From assembly GCA_050747865.1 (NCBI GenBank), contig JBOGJI010000117.1:1-25691 (forward strand): a stretch of 25,691 bases of DNA. Direction: 5' to 3'. This document shows positions 9,101 to 15,309 of this stretch, one piece after another. The stretch comes from JBOGJI01 sp050747865 (GTDB lineage: Bacteria > Acidobacteriota > Thermoanaerobaculia > Multivoradales > JAHEKO01). How positions within the stretch are numbered: the stretch's first letter is position 1; each line of letters opens with the position of its first letter. The translations under genes and the position numbers were made by a program. The notes below the pieces were generated by a model. The model did no database searches, had not been told where the DNA came from, and saw only the letters and a list, made by a program, of their open reading frames with translations.

Positions 9101-9480
9101 GTCCAATCGCTCAGTACCTCGGTCGCCGGGTGGTAGGTGACGCGCAACGGCACCCCGCCCTCCGTCGGCACGGTGTACAGGTCGCTGTTGCCGTCGTAGT
9201 TGCCGATGAACGCAATGGTCCGCTCGTCGGGGCTGAACTTGGGCCGCGTCTCCTGTCCGGGCGGGCTCGCCAGCGGCTCCGCGACGCCGCCTTCGCGGGG
9301 CACCAGCCACAGGTCGTCGGCGTACAGGAACACGATGTGGGTGGCCGAGATGTCGGGGAAGCGCAACATCCCGGCGTGGGGCCGCACGGTCTCCTGGGCG
9401 AATACGCGGGGCGCGGCCAGGGCGAACGCGGCGGCGATCAGGGCATGCGCGGTCCAAACGGATGCGGGTCTGCTGAACAT
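6124..9480 (-). CDS. Tricorn-like S41 protease with beta-propeller and PDZ domains
   Basis: A 1118-residue exported protease; tricorn proteins are about 1050-1100 residues. A signal peptide ends near residue 28 (RVFA/QE). Two beta-propellers follow, seen as repeats such as FSPDERTIAFIGNYDGNSD, WSPDGESIAYFSDASGEYE and WSPDSKRIAFWD. The helical/PDZ region (from about 720) includes GLEVEEGDYLLAVNGAPV. The catalytic residues fit tricorn: His735 (GMHGVDW), Ser998 (LAGSGGDYFPFW) and Glu1056 (IEGHGVDPD). A very acidic, lysine-containing insert at about 556-598 has no counterpart I know. The ATG at 9480 is set by GGAGGA just upstream; the longer open frame to 9825 is rejected because it crosses into the divergent gene. 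It probably degrades peptides in the periplasm. The + strand sulfatase gene ends 13 bases away, convergent. Confidence 0.9.
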   Translation of the reverse strand: MFSRPASVWTAHALIAAAFALAAPRVFAQETVRPHAGMLRFPDISATHIVFLYADDLWLVPREGGVAEPLASPPGQETRPKFSPDERTIAFIGNYDGNSDLYTVPTEGGVPLRVTYHPATEVLSDWTPDGRLIFFGGPMATYPRVPELFTVAAAGGLPAKMPVPYGAAGAVSPDGAWLAYTPHTRDHRTWKRYRGGMATDIWLFHLTTHEAKKITDWEGTDTQPMWHGSDLVYLSDDGPAHRLNLWRYDAETGEREPLTTFADYDVKWPSIGPGPEGGGEVVFEQAGRLKALDLATYQVRTVDVRVPGARPQLRARPVDVTELVSNVSPSPSAKRVLLEARGDVWTVPAKHGSPRNLTRTSGVAERDPAWSPDGESIAYFSDASGEYELYVRDVDGRGEPRRLTEQADRFLSRPTWSPDSKRIAFWDLSGTLQVFELASGKTVAGDTDPWPSFPPPRVSWSSDSRWIAYTRGGDTQLTSIWLYDAREGEAHQVTSGRFLDTWPTFDRKGDFLYFASLRDFTQPAYEDVGTTFVYTSIDRLYAVPLRREVASPLAPKSDEEGEDEENGEEEEPEKKGGDEKGKEDEEESEEPAKPVRIDLEGFEARAVLLPVPRGSFTDLAVTHEDKLVYTRRPPSGSEAKGAIEIFYAGAEEEDKRVQTVLAEADAFGISADGKKLLARKDKDHALIDPKPEQEWKTTVPIANLIATIDPRAEWRQIFHEAWRLQRDFFYDPGMHGVDWPAVREQYAAMLPDCASRQDVGYVIAEMISELNVGHAYYRGGGDSEDVPEMSVGLPGTDFELADGAYRFARIYRGAPWDADARGPLGEPGLEVEEGDYLLAVNGAPVDATKSPWAAFQGLGDQVVTLTVSDRPSLDASARQVVVKLASNEYSLRLRAWVEANRRRVEEASDGRIGYIYVPNTGIDGQNELFRQFYGQTAKPALIIDERWNGGGQIPTRFVELLDRPPANWWAARDGHDWPWPPDAHFGPKAMLINGLAGSGGDYFPFWFRARGLGPLIGTRTWGGLVGISGNPSLIDGAVMTVPTFAFYEPDGTWGIEGHGVDPDIEVVDDPSQMAGGRDVQLEAAIDYLLAQLETAPFRKPERPPYPDRSGMGIRPEDQ

Positions 9481-9618
9481 GGCTCCTCCAGGTCGGCGTG
9501 GGAGACGTTCTCGGATCGGGACTGCAAGCGTTCCGAGGATTACTACGAACAATTCGCGCCGCGGTTTCTGTCTCTTCTCACGTGGCCGCTTCTCGGCGAC
9601 CGCACCGGGCGTGGTACC

Positions 9619-9638
9619 TTCTCTCGGCGTCGAGAGAA
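9619..9638 (+). promoter_or_regulatory. 8-bp perfect hairpin upstream of the decarboxylase
   Basis: TTCTCTCG (9619-9626) and CGAGAGAA (9631-9638) are perfect inverted repeats with a GCGT loop. They lie in the 224-base divergent gap between the tricorn gene and the decarboxylase gene. The site could be an operator for either gene or a leader hairpin. No T-run follows, so it is not a terminator. No convincing -35/-10 pair is seen in this gap. Confidence 0.3.
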
Positions 9639-9704
9639 CTCTCCAGCCGACGTCGATGCGCGGTGACGCGGCGTTCCGCGCCACAGGACATGAGGAGCAT
9701 CTTC

Positions 9705-11114
9705 GTGAACGAGAGCGATCTGCGAGTCGATTCGAGCGCAACGGCCGTTCGGCGATTGCTGGGTGACACGGCGGAACGCGCCGCGGACTACCTGGAGTCG
9801 CTGCCCGGGCGTGCGGTGAGCCCACGAGCGGGCGTCGACGGACTGCGCGCGCGGCTCGGCGGGCCGCTGCCGAAGACCGGCGGTGAGCCGGCGGAAGTCC
9901 TGCGGGGTCTCGTCGAGGGAGCGGACGAAGGTCTCGTGGCCACGGCCGGACCTCGCTATTTCGGTTTCGTGATCGGCGGCTCGCTTCCCGTCGCGGTGGC
10001 TGCGGACTGGCTGGTGTCGGCCTGGGACCAGAACGCGGGGATGCAGGTCATGTCGCCCGCTACGGGAGTCATCGAGGAGGTGGTCCTCGACTGGCTGCGC
10101 GACCTCCTGGGCCTGCCCGCGGGCGGCTCCGGAGCCTTTGTCACCGGCGGCCAGATGGCCAACTTCGTCGGTCTCGCCGCCGCCCGCCACCAGGTGCTGG
10201 CGGACGCGGGCTGGGATGTCGAGTCTCGCGGCCTCATCGGCGCCCCGCCGGTCACCGTGATCGTGGGCGACGAGCGGCACGCGGCGATCGGGGCGGCGCT
10301 GCGCTACCTCGGTCTGGGCACCGACTGCCTGGTCGGCCTGCCCGCCGACGGCAACGGCGCGCTGGACCCAACGGGGTTGCGCGAGGCGCTGGCCCGGGCC
10401 CCGGGCCCGACGATCGTCTGTGCCCAGGCCGGCAACGTGAACACCGGAGCCTGCGATCCGATCGGGGAGATCTGCGCCATCGCCCGCGAGCGCGGGGCCT
10501 GGGTCCACGTCGACGGCGCGTTTGGGCTCTTCGCCGCCGCCAGCCCGCGCTTTCGCCATCTCGTGGCCGGGCTCGAGGCAGCCGACAGCTGGGCGGTCGA
10601 CATGCACAAGTGGCTGAATGTGCCGTATGACTGCTCGGTTGCCCTGACGGCCCACCCGGAAGCCCACCGGGCCGCCATGTCCGCCACCGCCTCCTACCTG
10701 CCGGCGGGCGAGCACCGCGAGCCGATCGACTGGAATCCGGAGATGAGCCGCCGCGCCCGGGCGATCCCGGTGTGGGCCGCCCTGCGCACGCTCGGGCGCG
10801 GGGGCGTGGCCGGGCTCGTCGATCGCTGCTGCGCCCTGGCCCGCCGTTTCGCGGACCGGCTCGCCGCCGCCGAGGGGGTGGAGATCCTCAACGAGGTGGT
10901 CCTCAACCAAGTGCTCGTCCGCTTCGCAGACGATGATCGAGTCACGGAGGAGGTCATCCGCCGCGTGCAGGAGGACGGCACCTGCTGGATGGGCGGCACC
11001 CGCTGGCGGAACCGCGCCGCCATGCGCATCTCGGTGTCGAACTGGTCGACCACCGAGGACGATGTAGACCGCTCGGTCGCCGCGATCCTCACTGCCTTCG
11101 CGGCCGCGGAATAG
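9705..11114 (+). CDS. PLP-dependent group II decarboxylase
   Basis: A 469-residue cytosolic enzyme of the aromatic-L-amino-acid/glutamate decarboxylase family (Pfam PF00282 type). Landmarks in order are PRYFGFVIGGSLP near residue 80, FVTGGQMANFVGLAAARH, ERHAAIGAALRYLGLG, NVNTGACDPI, and HVDGAFGLFA with the Asp that contacts the pyridine nitrogen. Lys302 in DMHKWLN is the expected Schiff-base lysine. The C-terminal domain ends RWRNRAAMRISVSNWSTTEDD. Substrate specificity (tyrosine/tryptophan, 2,4-diaminobutyrate, cysteine sulfinate and others) cannot be read from this. GTG at 9705 is chosen because GAGGAG (9692-9697) sits seven bases upstream. An in-frame ATG at 9690, giving five more residues, lacks a good site. 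Divergent from the tricorn gene; monocistronic. Confidence 0.85.
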   Translation: MNESDLRVDSSATAVRRLLGDTAERAADYLESLPGRAVSPRAGVDGLRARLGGPLPKTGGEPAEVLRGLVEGADEGLVATAGPRYFGFVIGGSLPVAVAADWLVSAWDQNAGMQVMSPATGVIEEVVLDWLRDLLGLPAGGSGAFVTGGQMANFVGLAAARHQVLADAGWDVESRGLIGAPPVTVIVGDERHAAIGAALRYLGLGTDCLVGLPADGNGALDPTGLREALARAPGPTIVCAQAGNVNTGACDPIGEICAIARERGAWVHVDGAFGLFAAASPRFRHLVAGLEAADSWAVDMHKWLNVPYDCSVALTAHPEAHRAAMSATASYLPAGEHREPIDWNPEMSRRARAIPVWAALRTLGRGGVAGLVDRCCALARRFADRLAAAEGVEILNEVVLNQVLVRFADDDRVTEEVIRRVQEDGTCWMGGTRWRNRAAMRISVSNWSTTEDDVDRSVAAILTAFAAAE

Positions 11115-11127
11115 GCGCTCTCATGGG

Positions 11128-11156
11128 TTGACATGGTGACTCGGCGGGAATACATT
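11128..11156 (+). promoter_or_regulatory. Sigma70-type promoter of the RHH/MazF operon
   Basis: TTGACA (11128-11133), a 17-base spacer and TACATT (11151-11156) make a near-consensus housekeeping promoter, the best in the window. The predicted start of transcription falls at about 11163, inside the dyad described next. The antitoxin gene begins at 11190. Confidence 0.75.
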
Positions 11157-11159
11157 GAT

Positions 11160-11184
11160 CCTACTCAGGTCATACCGAAGTAGG
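11160..11184 (+). promoter_or_regulatory. 25-bp dyad, probable autoregulatory operator
   Basis: CCTACT (11160-11165) and AGTAGG (11179-11184) are perfect inverted repeats, and GGT/ACC (11168-11170 and 11174-11176) extend the symmetry around a central CAT. The dyad overlaps the expected transcription start and lies six bases before the antitoxin ATG. That is where ribbon-helix-helix antitoxins usually bind to repress their own operon. Binding by this antitoxin is inferred. Confidence 0.6.
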
Positions 11185-11189
11185 GCCTC

Positions 11190-11447
11190 ATGCAGAAGAC
11201 CGCCAAGATCTCGATCAGCCTGCCCACCGACATCCTGGTTCGTGCCGACCAGGAGCGGCGAGAGAGTGGTGAGAGCCGAAGCGAGCTCTTCAGACGAGCC
11301 CTCGAGACTCTGTTCCGCGAGAAGCGACGCGAGGCCGCGGTCCGCCGCTATGTCGACGGCTATGTGGCCGAGCCCGAGAGCGAATACGAGGTCTCATCTG
11401 CTGAGGCCGTTTCCAAGGATGTCTGGGACGCGGAGGACTGGGATTGA
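11190..11447 (+). CDS. Ribbon-helix-helix antitoxin of a MazF-type pair
   Basis: An 85-residue protein. The N-terminus (KTAKISISLPTDILVRADQ) is a typical ribbon strand followed by helix A. ESGESRSELFRRALETLF is the turn and helix B of an RHH/MetJ-Arc DNA-binding fold. The acidic C-terminal tail (EPESEYEVSSAEA ... DAEDWD) is the part that in such antitoxins wraps over the toxin and blocks its active site. The gene sits directly behind a strong promoter and a dyad operator. Its stop overlaps the toxin start (TTGA), so the two are made together with antitoxin first. This is a type II antitoxin by context and fold; the DNA target is inferred. Confidence 0.85.
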   Translation: MQKTAKISISLPTDILVRADQERRESGESRSELFRRALETLFREKRREAAVRRYVDGYVAEPESEYEVSSAEAVSKDVWDAEDWD

Positions 11448-11770
11448 GACGGGGCGAAGTCTGGTGGGCGAACTTGCCTCCACCCGCGGGCCGGTGCCCC
11501 GTTCTCTTGCTCTCCAGGAACGAGGCATATCCCGTGCGGAGCTTGATCACGGTCGCCCCGATCAGCACTCGCGTACGAAACATCCCTGTGGAGATCGAGC
11601 TGGGTGCTGAAGAGGGGCTGCCCAAGCGCTGCGCCGCCAACCTGGACTCCCTCGTCACGATTCCTAAAGCCAGACTCGAGCGGCGAATCGCATCCCTGTC
11701 GGCGGAAAAGCTCAGGGCTGCCGCGGCAGCCGTCCACTTCGCCCTCGACCTCGGATCCGAAGGTCGCTGA
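11444..11770 (+). CDS. mazF: MazF/PemK-type endoribonuclease toxin
   Basis: A 108-residue toxin of normal MazF length. RRGEVWWANLPPPAGRCPVL is the canonical N-terminus (GEVWWA, then the loop ending in the R-P that precedes the active site). LLLSRNEAYPVRSLITVAPI follows, then TRVRNIPVEIEL, and the conserved NLDSLVTIPKARLERRI segment. MazF proteins are ribosome-independent RNases that cut single-stranded RNA at short sites and halt growth when the antitoxin is degraded. The start is TTG at 11444, overlapping the antitoxin stop, with GGAGG at 11432-11436 a few bases upstream. A weak start plus translational coupling would keep toxin below antitoxin. The cleavage site of this protein cannot be predicted. 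Confidence 0.88.
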   Translation: MRRGEVWWANLPPPAGRCPVLLLSRNEAYPVRSLITVAPISTRVRNIPVEIELGAEEGLPKRCAANLDSLVTIPKARLERRIASLSAEKLRAAAAAVHFALDLGSEGR

Positions 11771-11869
11771 CTCCGGGAGCGGCTCGGGAAAACGTGCCGC
11801 TACAGCAGGATTCGGGTTGTACGGCGGTCACTGGCGCCGTAGCGTAACGGCTCGCAGAGGAGACCCGCC

Positions 11870-12403
11870 ATGAAACTCTACGCACGAGTCCTGGACACTC
11901 CCGTCGGCAGCATGTTGGCAATGGTGCGCGAGGACAGCGCGCTGGTTGCGCTGCCGTTTCTCGCCGCCGCGGGCGACGCGGAGAGCGTCGCCGCGGAGCT
12001 CGCGCCCGGGGCCATCCTGATCTTCGACGACGCACGATGTGAACCCGTGGCCCGGCAGCTGGCGGAGTACTTCGCCGGCCGGCGCCGGCACTTCGACCTC
12101 ACTCTGGCCCCGGAAGGGACGGGCTTCCAGCGGGACGTGTGGCGCGCGCTCACGGGCATCCCGTACGGGCGCACGGTCAGCTACGGCGAGCTCGCCCGCC
12201 GGCTCAGCCGGCCCGACGCGTCCCGGGCGGTGGGCCGCGCCAACGGCGCGAATCCGATTCCCGTGGTTGTGCCCTGCCACCGCGTGGTCGGTGCGGACGG
12301 GGACCTGACCGGTTATGGCGGCGGCCTCGACCGCAAGCGGTTCCTGCTTGGCCTCGAGGGCGCGTTACCCCAGCCGCTGGCGTTTGCGGATGGTGATGTC
12401 TGA
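11870..12403 (+). CDS. ogt: O6-methylguanine-DNA methyltransferase (methylated-DNA--protein-cysteine methyltransferase)
   Basis: A 177-residue suicide DNA repair protein that moves the methyl group from O6-methylguanine (and O4-methylthymine) to its own cysteine. The C-terminal domain is complete: FQRDVWRALTGIPYGRTVSY (helix-turn-helix entry), RAVGRANGANPIPVVVPCHR with the acceptor Cys136, then VVGADGDLTGYGGGLDRKRF and the closing LLGLEGA. The N-terminal domain is short and Ada-C/Ogt-like. A GAGGAG site (11857-11862) precedes the ATG. It is a single gene between the MazF pair and the PEP mutase-like gene, with no Ada regulatory domain. Confidence 0.92.
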   Translation: MKLYARVLDTPVGSMLAMVREDSALVALPFLAAAGDAESVAAELAPGAILIFDDARCEPVARQLAEYFAGRRRHFDLTLAPEGTGFQRDVWRALTGIPYGRTVSYGELARRLSRPDASRAVGRANGANPIPVVVPCHRVVGADGDLTGYGGGLDRKRFLLGLEGALPQPLAFADGDV

Positions 12404-12469
12404 GCTGTCCGGCCGCGACCGTCGAGCCGGAGTCACCACTGTGGAGGGCACGATGGGGAGGTTTTCGTC

Positions 12470-13330
12470 ATGGCGGATACTCGAAACACCGACGCCCGGC
12501 TCCTGCGCTCGTACCACGACGGCCGTGGCCTGATCCTGGCCAATGCCTGGGACGCGGGCAGCGCGGCGGTGATCGCCGAAGCGGGCGCGCTGGCGATCGG
12601 CACCACGAGCGCCGGGGTCTCCTGGGCGCTCGGTCGCCCCGACGGCCAGCGCCTGACGCGCGACGACATGATGCAGGCGGTACGGCGGATCGTCGAGGCG
12701 GTCGACGTACCCGTGACCGCCGACATCGAAGGTGGCTACGGCCCTAGCCCGGAGGACGTCGGCGCGACGGTCGAGGCGACGCTCGCCGCGGGCGCCGTGG
12801 GCATCAACCTGGAAGACTCGCGGGACGTCGGGGGCCCGCTCTTCTCGCCGGACGAGCAGGCGGACAGGATCCGGGCCGCCCGTGGAGCCGCGAGGTCGAG
12901 CGGCGTGCCGGACATGGTGATCAATGCGCGCACGGATGTCTTCCTGTTCGCCATCGGCGAGCCCGACGGCCGGCTCGACGAGGTACGCCGACGGGCGCAG
13001 CGCTACGCAGAGGCGGGCGCCGACTGCCTGTTCGTCCCCGGCTTGCTCGATCTCGCGGCCCTCGAGTCGCTGGTGACCACGCTGCCCCTGCCGGTCAATG
13101 CCATGGCGGGCCCCGGCGGTCCGAGCGTCCCGGAGCTTCACGCCGCCGGCGTGCAGCGGATCAGCGTCGGTCCGATGATTGCGCAGGTAGCCTATGCAGC
13201 GGCGCAACGGGCCGCGCGCGAGCTCTTCTCGGCGGGCACCTACGGCGCCTGTGAAGAAGCCATCGATTTCGCGGAGCTGAACGGACTGTTCGTGGCGAGC
13301 GGCGACGCGCGCCAGCGGGACTCCGGCTGA
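12470..13330 (+). CDS. Isocitrate lyase/PEP mutase family enzyme
   Basis: A 286-residue TIM-barrel enzyme that makes or breaks C-C or P-C bonds next to a 2-oxo acid, using Mg2+. The family signature is clear: LANAWDAGSA (Asp28), GTTSAG (44-49), VTADIEGGYG (Asp85, Glu87), GINLEDS (Glu115, Asp116), and VINARTDVF. The C-terminal part has PVNAMAGPGGPSVPELHAAG and RISVGP. The KKCGH loop cysteine of true isocitrate/methylisocitrate lyases is not visible, so the widespread uncharacterised branch, or an oxaloacetate hydrolase-type activity, is more likely than 2-methylisocitrate lyase. GGGGAGG at 12453-12459 precedes the ATG. The next gene starts 14 bases after the stop, so the two form an operon. 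Confidence 0.85.
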   Translation: MADTRNTDARLLRSYHDGRGLILANAWDAGSAAVIAEAGALAIGTTSAGVSWALGRPDGQRLTRDDMMQAVRRIVEAVDVPVTADIEGGYGPSPEDVGATVEATLAAGAVGINLEDSRDVGGPLFSPDEQADRIRAARGAARSSGVPDMVINARTDVFLFAIGEPDGRLDEVRRRAQRYAEAGADCLFVPGLLDLAALESLVTTLPLPVNAMAGPGGPSVPELHAAGVQRISVGPMIAQVAYAAAQRAARELFSAGTYGACEEAIDFAELNGLFVASGDARQRDSG

Positions 13331-13344
13331 GAGAGAGGATCGAG

Positions 13345-13899
13345 ATGGTGGAGAGAACGGTGCTGTGGCGGCGGCTGGATCGGGCGGGCCACGAGGCTTG
13401 CCGCCTGCTGCGCATGGGTGACGGCTGGCTGCTCGAAGGCGGCGCCGTGCTGGTGCACGAGGGCGCGCCCTGCAGTCTCGCTTATCACGTGGCCTGTGAC
13501 GCCGCCTGGCGGACGCGGACCTGCCGGGTCACGGGTTGGCTGGGGGAGCGGACGGTGGACGTGGAGATCGAGGTCGGCGGCGACCGGAGCTGGCGCTTGA
13601 ACGGCGAGGTGTGTCCAGAGGTCGCAGACTGCGTCGACGTCGATCTGAACTTCAGCCCGTCCACCAACCTGCTGCCGATCCGGCGCCTCGGCCTCGCCGT
13701 CGGCTCGGCGGCGCCGGTGAAGGCCGCGTGGCTGCGGTTCCCCTCCTTCCACCTGGAGCCTCTGGAGCAGGTCTACCGGCGGATCGGCGAGACCGCGTAC
13801 CGCTACGAGAGCGCCGGTGGCCGATTCACCGCCGACCTCGAGGTCGACCAGGCTGGCTTCGTGACCCGCTATCCCGGCCTCGCCGAGCTCGTGGGATGA
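13345..13899 (+). CDS. Putative glycolipid-binding domain protein (DUF1089)
   Basis: A 184-residue protein matching the PF06475-type putative glycolipid-binding domain over its whole length. The landmarks are WRRLDRAGHEACRL at the start, SLAYHVACDAAWRTRTCRVT, GCID-like DCVDVDLNFSPSTNLLPIRR, LRFPSFHLEPLEQVYRR, and a C-terminal YRYESAGGRFTADLEVD with GFVTRYPGL. It is cytosolic, with no signal peptide. The domain has the same fold as some lipoprotein carriers, but its biochemical role is unknown. It follows the PEP mutase-like gene by 14 bases. The DUF1801 gene begins 58 bases later with its own site, so the three may be co-transcribed. Confidence 0.82.
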   Translation: MVERTVLWRRLDRAGHEACRLLRMGDGWLLEGGAVLVHEGAPCSLAYHVACDAAWRTRTCRVTGWLGERTVDVEIEVGGDRSWRLNGEVCPEVADCVDVDLNFSPSTNLLPIRRLGLAVGSAAPVKAAWLRFPSFHLEPLEQVYRRIGETAYRYESAGGRFTADLEVDQAGFVTRYPGLAELVG

Positions 13900-13957
13900 T
13901 CCCTTCGGAGCCGCGGGCGGCCGGCTCGCGGCTCCTTGAAGAGGAGGGCGTTGCAAT

Positions 13958-14575
13958 ATGGGAGAACGCAACCCACGCGTCGATGCCTACATCGCCAAGG
14001 CGGCGCCGTTCGCGCGGCCGATCCTCGACAAGCTGCGGGAGCTCGTCCACCAGGGCTGCCCCGAGGTCGAGGAGTCGATCAAATGGGGTGTGCCCCACTT
14101 CGAGCACAAGGGGATGCTCCTCGGCATGGCCGGCTTCAAGGAACACGTCGGCTGGGGCTTCTGGAAGTCCAAGCTGATGCGGGACCCGGAGGGGATCTTC
14201 GGCGACCACCCCAAGGAGAGCCCGTTCGCCATGAAGCCGTGGACGCTCGCCGCCCTGCCGGCCGACGAGGTGTTCCTCGCCTACCTCGCGGAGGCGGTGC
14301 GGCTGAACGAGGAGGGCGCCAAGGTCCCGCGCAAGACGCCGACGAAGAAGGCCGAGCTCGAGGTGCCGGACGACCTGCGCGCCGCCCTCGCCAAGAATGC
14401 CGCGGCCCGGAAGACCTTCGAGGGCTTCAGCTACTCCAACCGCAAGGAATATGTCGAATGGCTCACCGAGGCAAAGCGCGAGGAGACGCGCAAGAAGCGC
14501 CTCGCCACCACCCTCGAATGGCTCGCCGAAGGCAAGCCCCGCCACTGGAAACACATGAAGCAGTGGCAGGGTTGA
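13958..14575 (+). CDS. DUF1801 / YdeI-OmdA family protein
   Basis: A 205-residue cytosolic protein with two parts. Residues 1-110 are a DUF1801 (YdhG-like, frataxin-like fold) domain: RPILDKLRELVHQGCPEVEE, IKWGVPHFEHKGMLLGMAGF, HVGWGFWK. Residues from about 135 are a YdeI/OmdA (bacteriocin-protection) module: VPDDLRAALAKNAAARKTFE, then SYSNRKEYVEWLTEAKREET and a closing R-W-H tail (GKPRHWKHMKQW). YdeI proteins have been linked to antimicrobial peptide resistance and stress, but the molecular function is unsettled. The gene starts with GAAGAGGAG-type sequence about 15 bases before the ATG. Confidence 0.85.
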   Translation: MGERNPRVDAYIAKAAPFARPILDKLRELVHQGCPEVEESIKWGVPHFEHKGMLLGMAGFKEHVGWGFWKSKLMRDPEGIFGDHPKESPFAMKPWTLAALPADEVFLAYLAEAVRLNEEGAKVPRKTPTKKAELEVPDDLRAALAKNAAARKTFEGFSYSNRKEYVEWLTEAKREETRKKRLATTLEWLAEGKPRHWKHMKQWQG

Positions 14576-14633
14576 CGTCTGCAAACCCCGTCGTCTGCGA
14601 CGACAGAGCTCCGGTAGGCGCGCCTCGCAGGTC

Positions 14634-14662
14634 TTGACCATAGATTCTGTCCATGGAACAAT
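14634..14662 (+). promoter_or_regulatory. Weak promoter and palindrome of the Phd/VapC pair
   Basis: TTGACC (14634-14639), a 17-base spacer and AACAAT (14657-14662) form a plausible weak promoter. The palindrome TCCATGGA (14650-14657) lies inside the spacer and could be the antitoxin operator. Transcription would start near 14669, at or just before the GTG codon 14670, implying a leaderless message. Confidence 0.4.
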
Positions 14663-14909
14663 GGATCCCGTGAAGACGATAGCGGCGGGAAGCTTCAAAC
14701 AGCACTGCCTGCGGATCCTCGACGAGGTAGCCGTCTCTGGAGAGCCGCTGGTGATCACCAAGCGTGGGAAGCCGGTGGCGCAGCTCGTACCGGCGCCGGT
14801 CAAGCGGCTGGACGACTGGGCCGGCGCGATGCGGGGCACCGGCGAGATCCTGGGGGACCTCGTCGCCCCGGCGGTCGAGCCCGACGAGTGGGCGGCGCTC
14901 GAGGGATGA
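14661..14909 (+). CDS. Phd/YefM-type antitoxin
   Basis: An antitoxin of about 80 residues. The core KTIAAGSFKQHCLRILDEV then PLVITKRGKPVAQLVP is the textbook N-terminal Phd/YefM DNA-binding domain. The rest (RLDDWAGAMRGTGEI ... EPDEWAALEG) is the flexible toxin-binding tail with the common MRGT motif. Two starts are possible: ATG at 14661, or GTG at 14670, which would give the usual family start V/M-K-T-I. Neither has a good ribosome site, and the promoter position favours the GTG as a leaderless start. The stop overlaps the toxin start (ATGA), so the genes are coupled. Confidence 0.85.
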   Translation: MDPVKTIAAGSFKQHCLRILDEVAVSGEPLVITKRGKPVAQLVPAPVKRLDDWAGAMRGTGEILGDLVAPAVEPDEWAALEG

Positions 14910-15298
14910 AGCTGCTGCTCGATACGCACACCTGGATCTGGCGCCTGCTGGCGCCCGAAAGGCTGTCGGCGCGCGCCGAAGAGGCCGTGGGCCACCCGGA
15001 CAACGGGTTGTTCCTCTCCCCGATCTCCACCTGGGAGGCGTTGGTGCTGGCACGCAAGGGAAGGCTGGCGCTCGAACCCTCCCCCTCCGCGTGGGTGACC
15101 GAGGCGTTGCGCCGGTCCGCGCTCACGGCGGCGCCGATCACGCACGAGATCGCGCTGCGCAGCGAAAAGCTCCCGGGATTCGGGTCGAACGATCCGGCGG
15201 ACCGCTTCCTCGCCGCGACGGCTCTCGAGCACGGGTACACCGTGGTCACGAAGGATCCGGCGATGCAGGACTACGAGGCCCTGCCCACGCTCTGGTAG
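14906..15298 (+). CDS. vapC: VapC-type PIN-domain ribonuclease toxin
   Basis: A 130-residue PIN-domain toxin. The acidic active-site residues are in place: Asp6 (MKLLLDTHTWIW), Glu44 (SPISTWEALVLARKGRL), Asp96/Asp99 (NDPADRFLAATA) and Asp117 (VTKDPAM). These PIN proteins cut RNA (often tRNA or rRNA) with Mg2+ and are held inactive by the antitoxin. The 'DTHTWIW' start and the pairing with a Phd-type antitoxin define a well-known VapC subgroup. The ATG overlaps the antitoxin stop by ATGA, with a GAGGG (14901-14905) site just before it. The outer-membrane barrel gene ends 11 bases away on the other strand. Confidence 0.9.
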   Translation: MKLLLDTHTWIWRLLAPERLSARAEEAVGHPDNGLFLSPISTWEALVLARKGRLALEPSPSAWVTEALRRSALTAAPITHEIALRSEKLPGFGSNDPADRFLAATALEHGYTVVTKDPAMQDYEALPTLW

Positions 15299-15309
15299 CA
15301 GACGACGCT

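Noticed and set aside
9481..9825. N-terminal extension of the tricorn gene to 9825
   Set aside because: A good ribosome site and a signal peptide begin at 9480. The extension crosses the divergent promoter region and the decarboxylase start.
11778..11801. AGCGGC/GCCGCT inverted repeat after mazF as a terminator
   Set aside because: The stem is 6 bp with a 12-base loop and there is no T-run, so the support is too weak.
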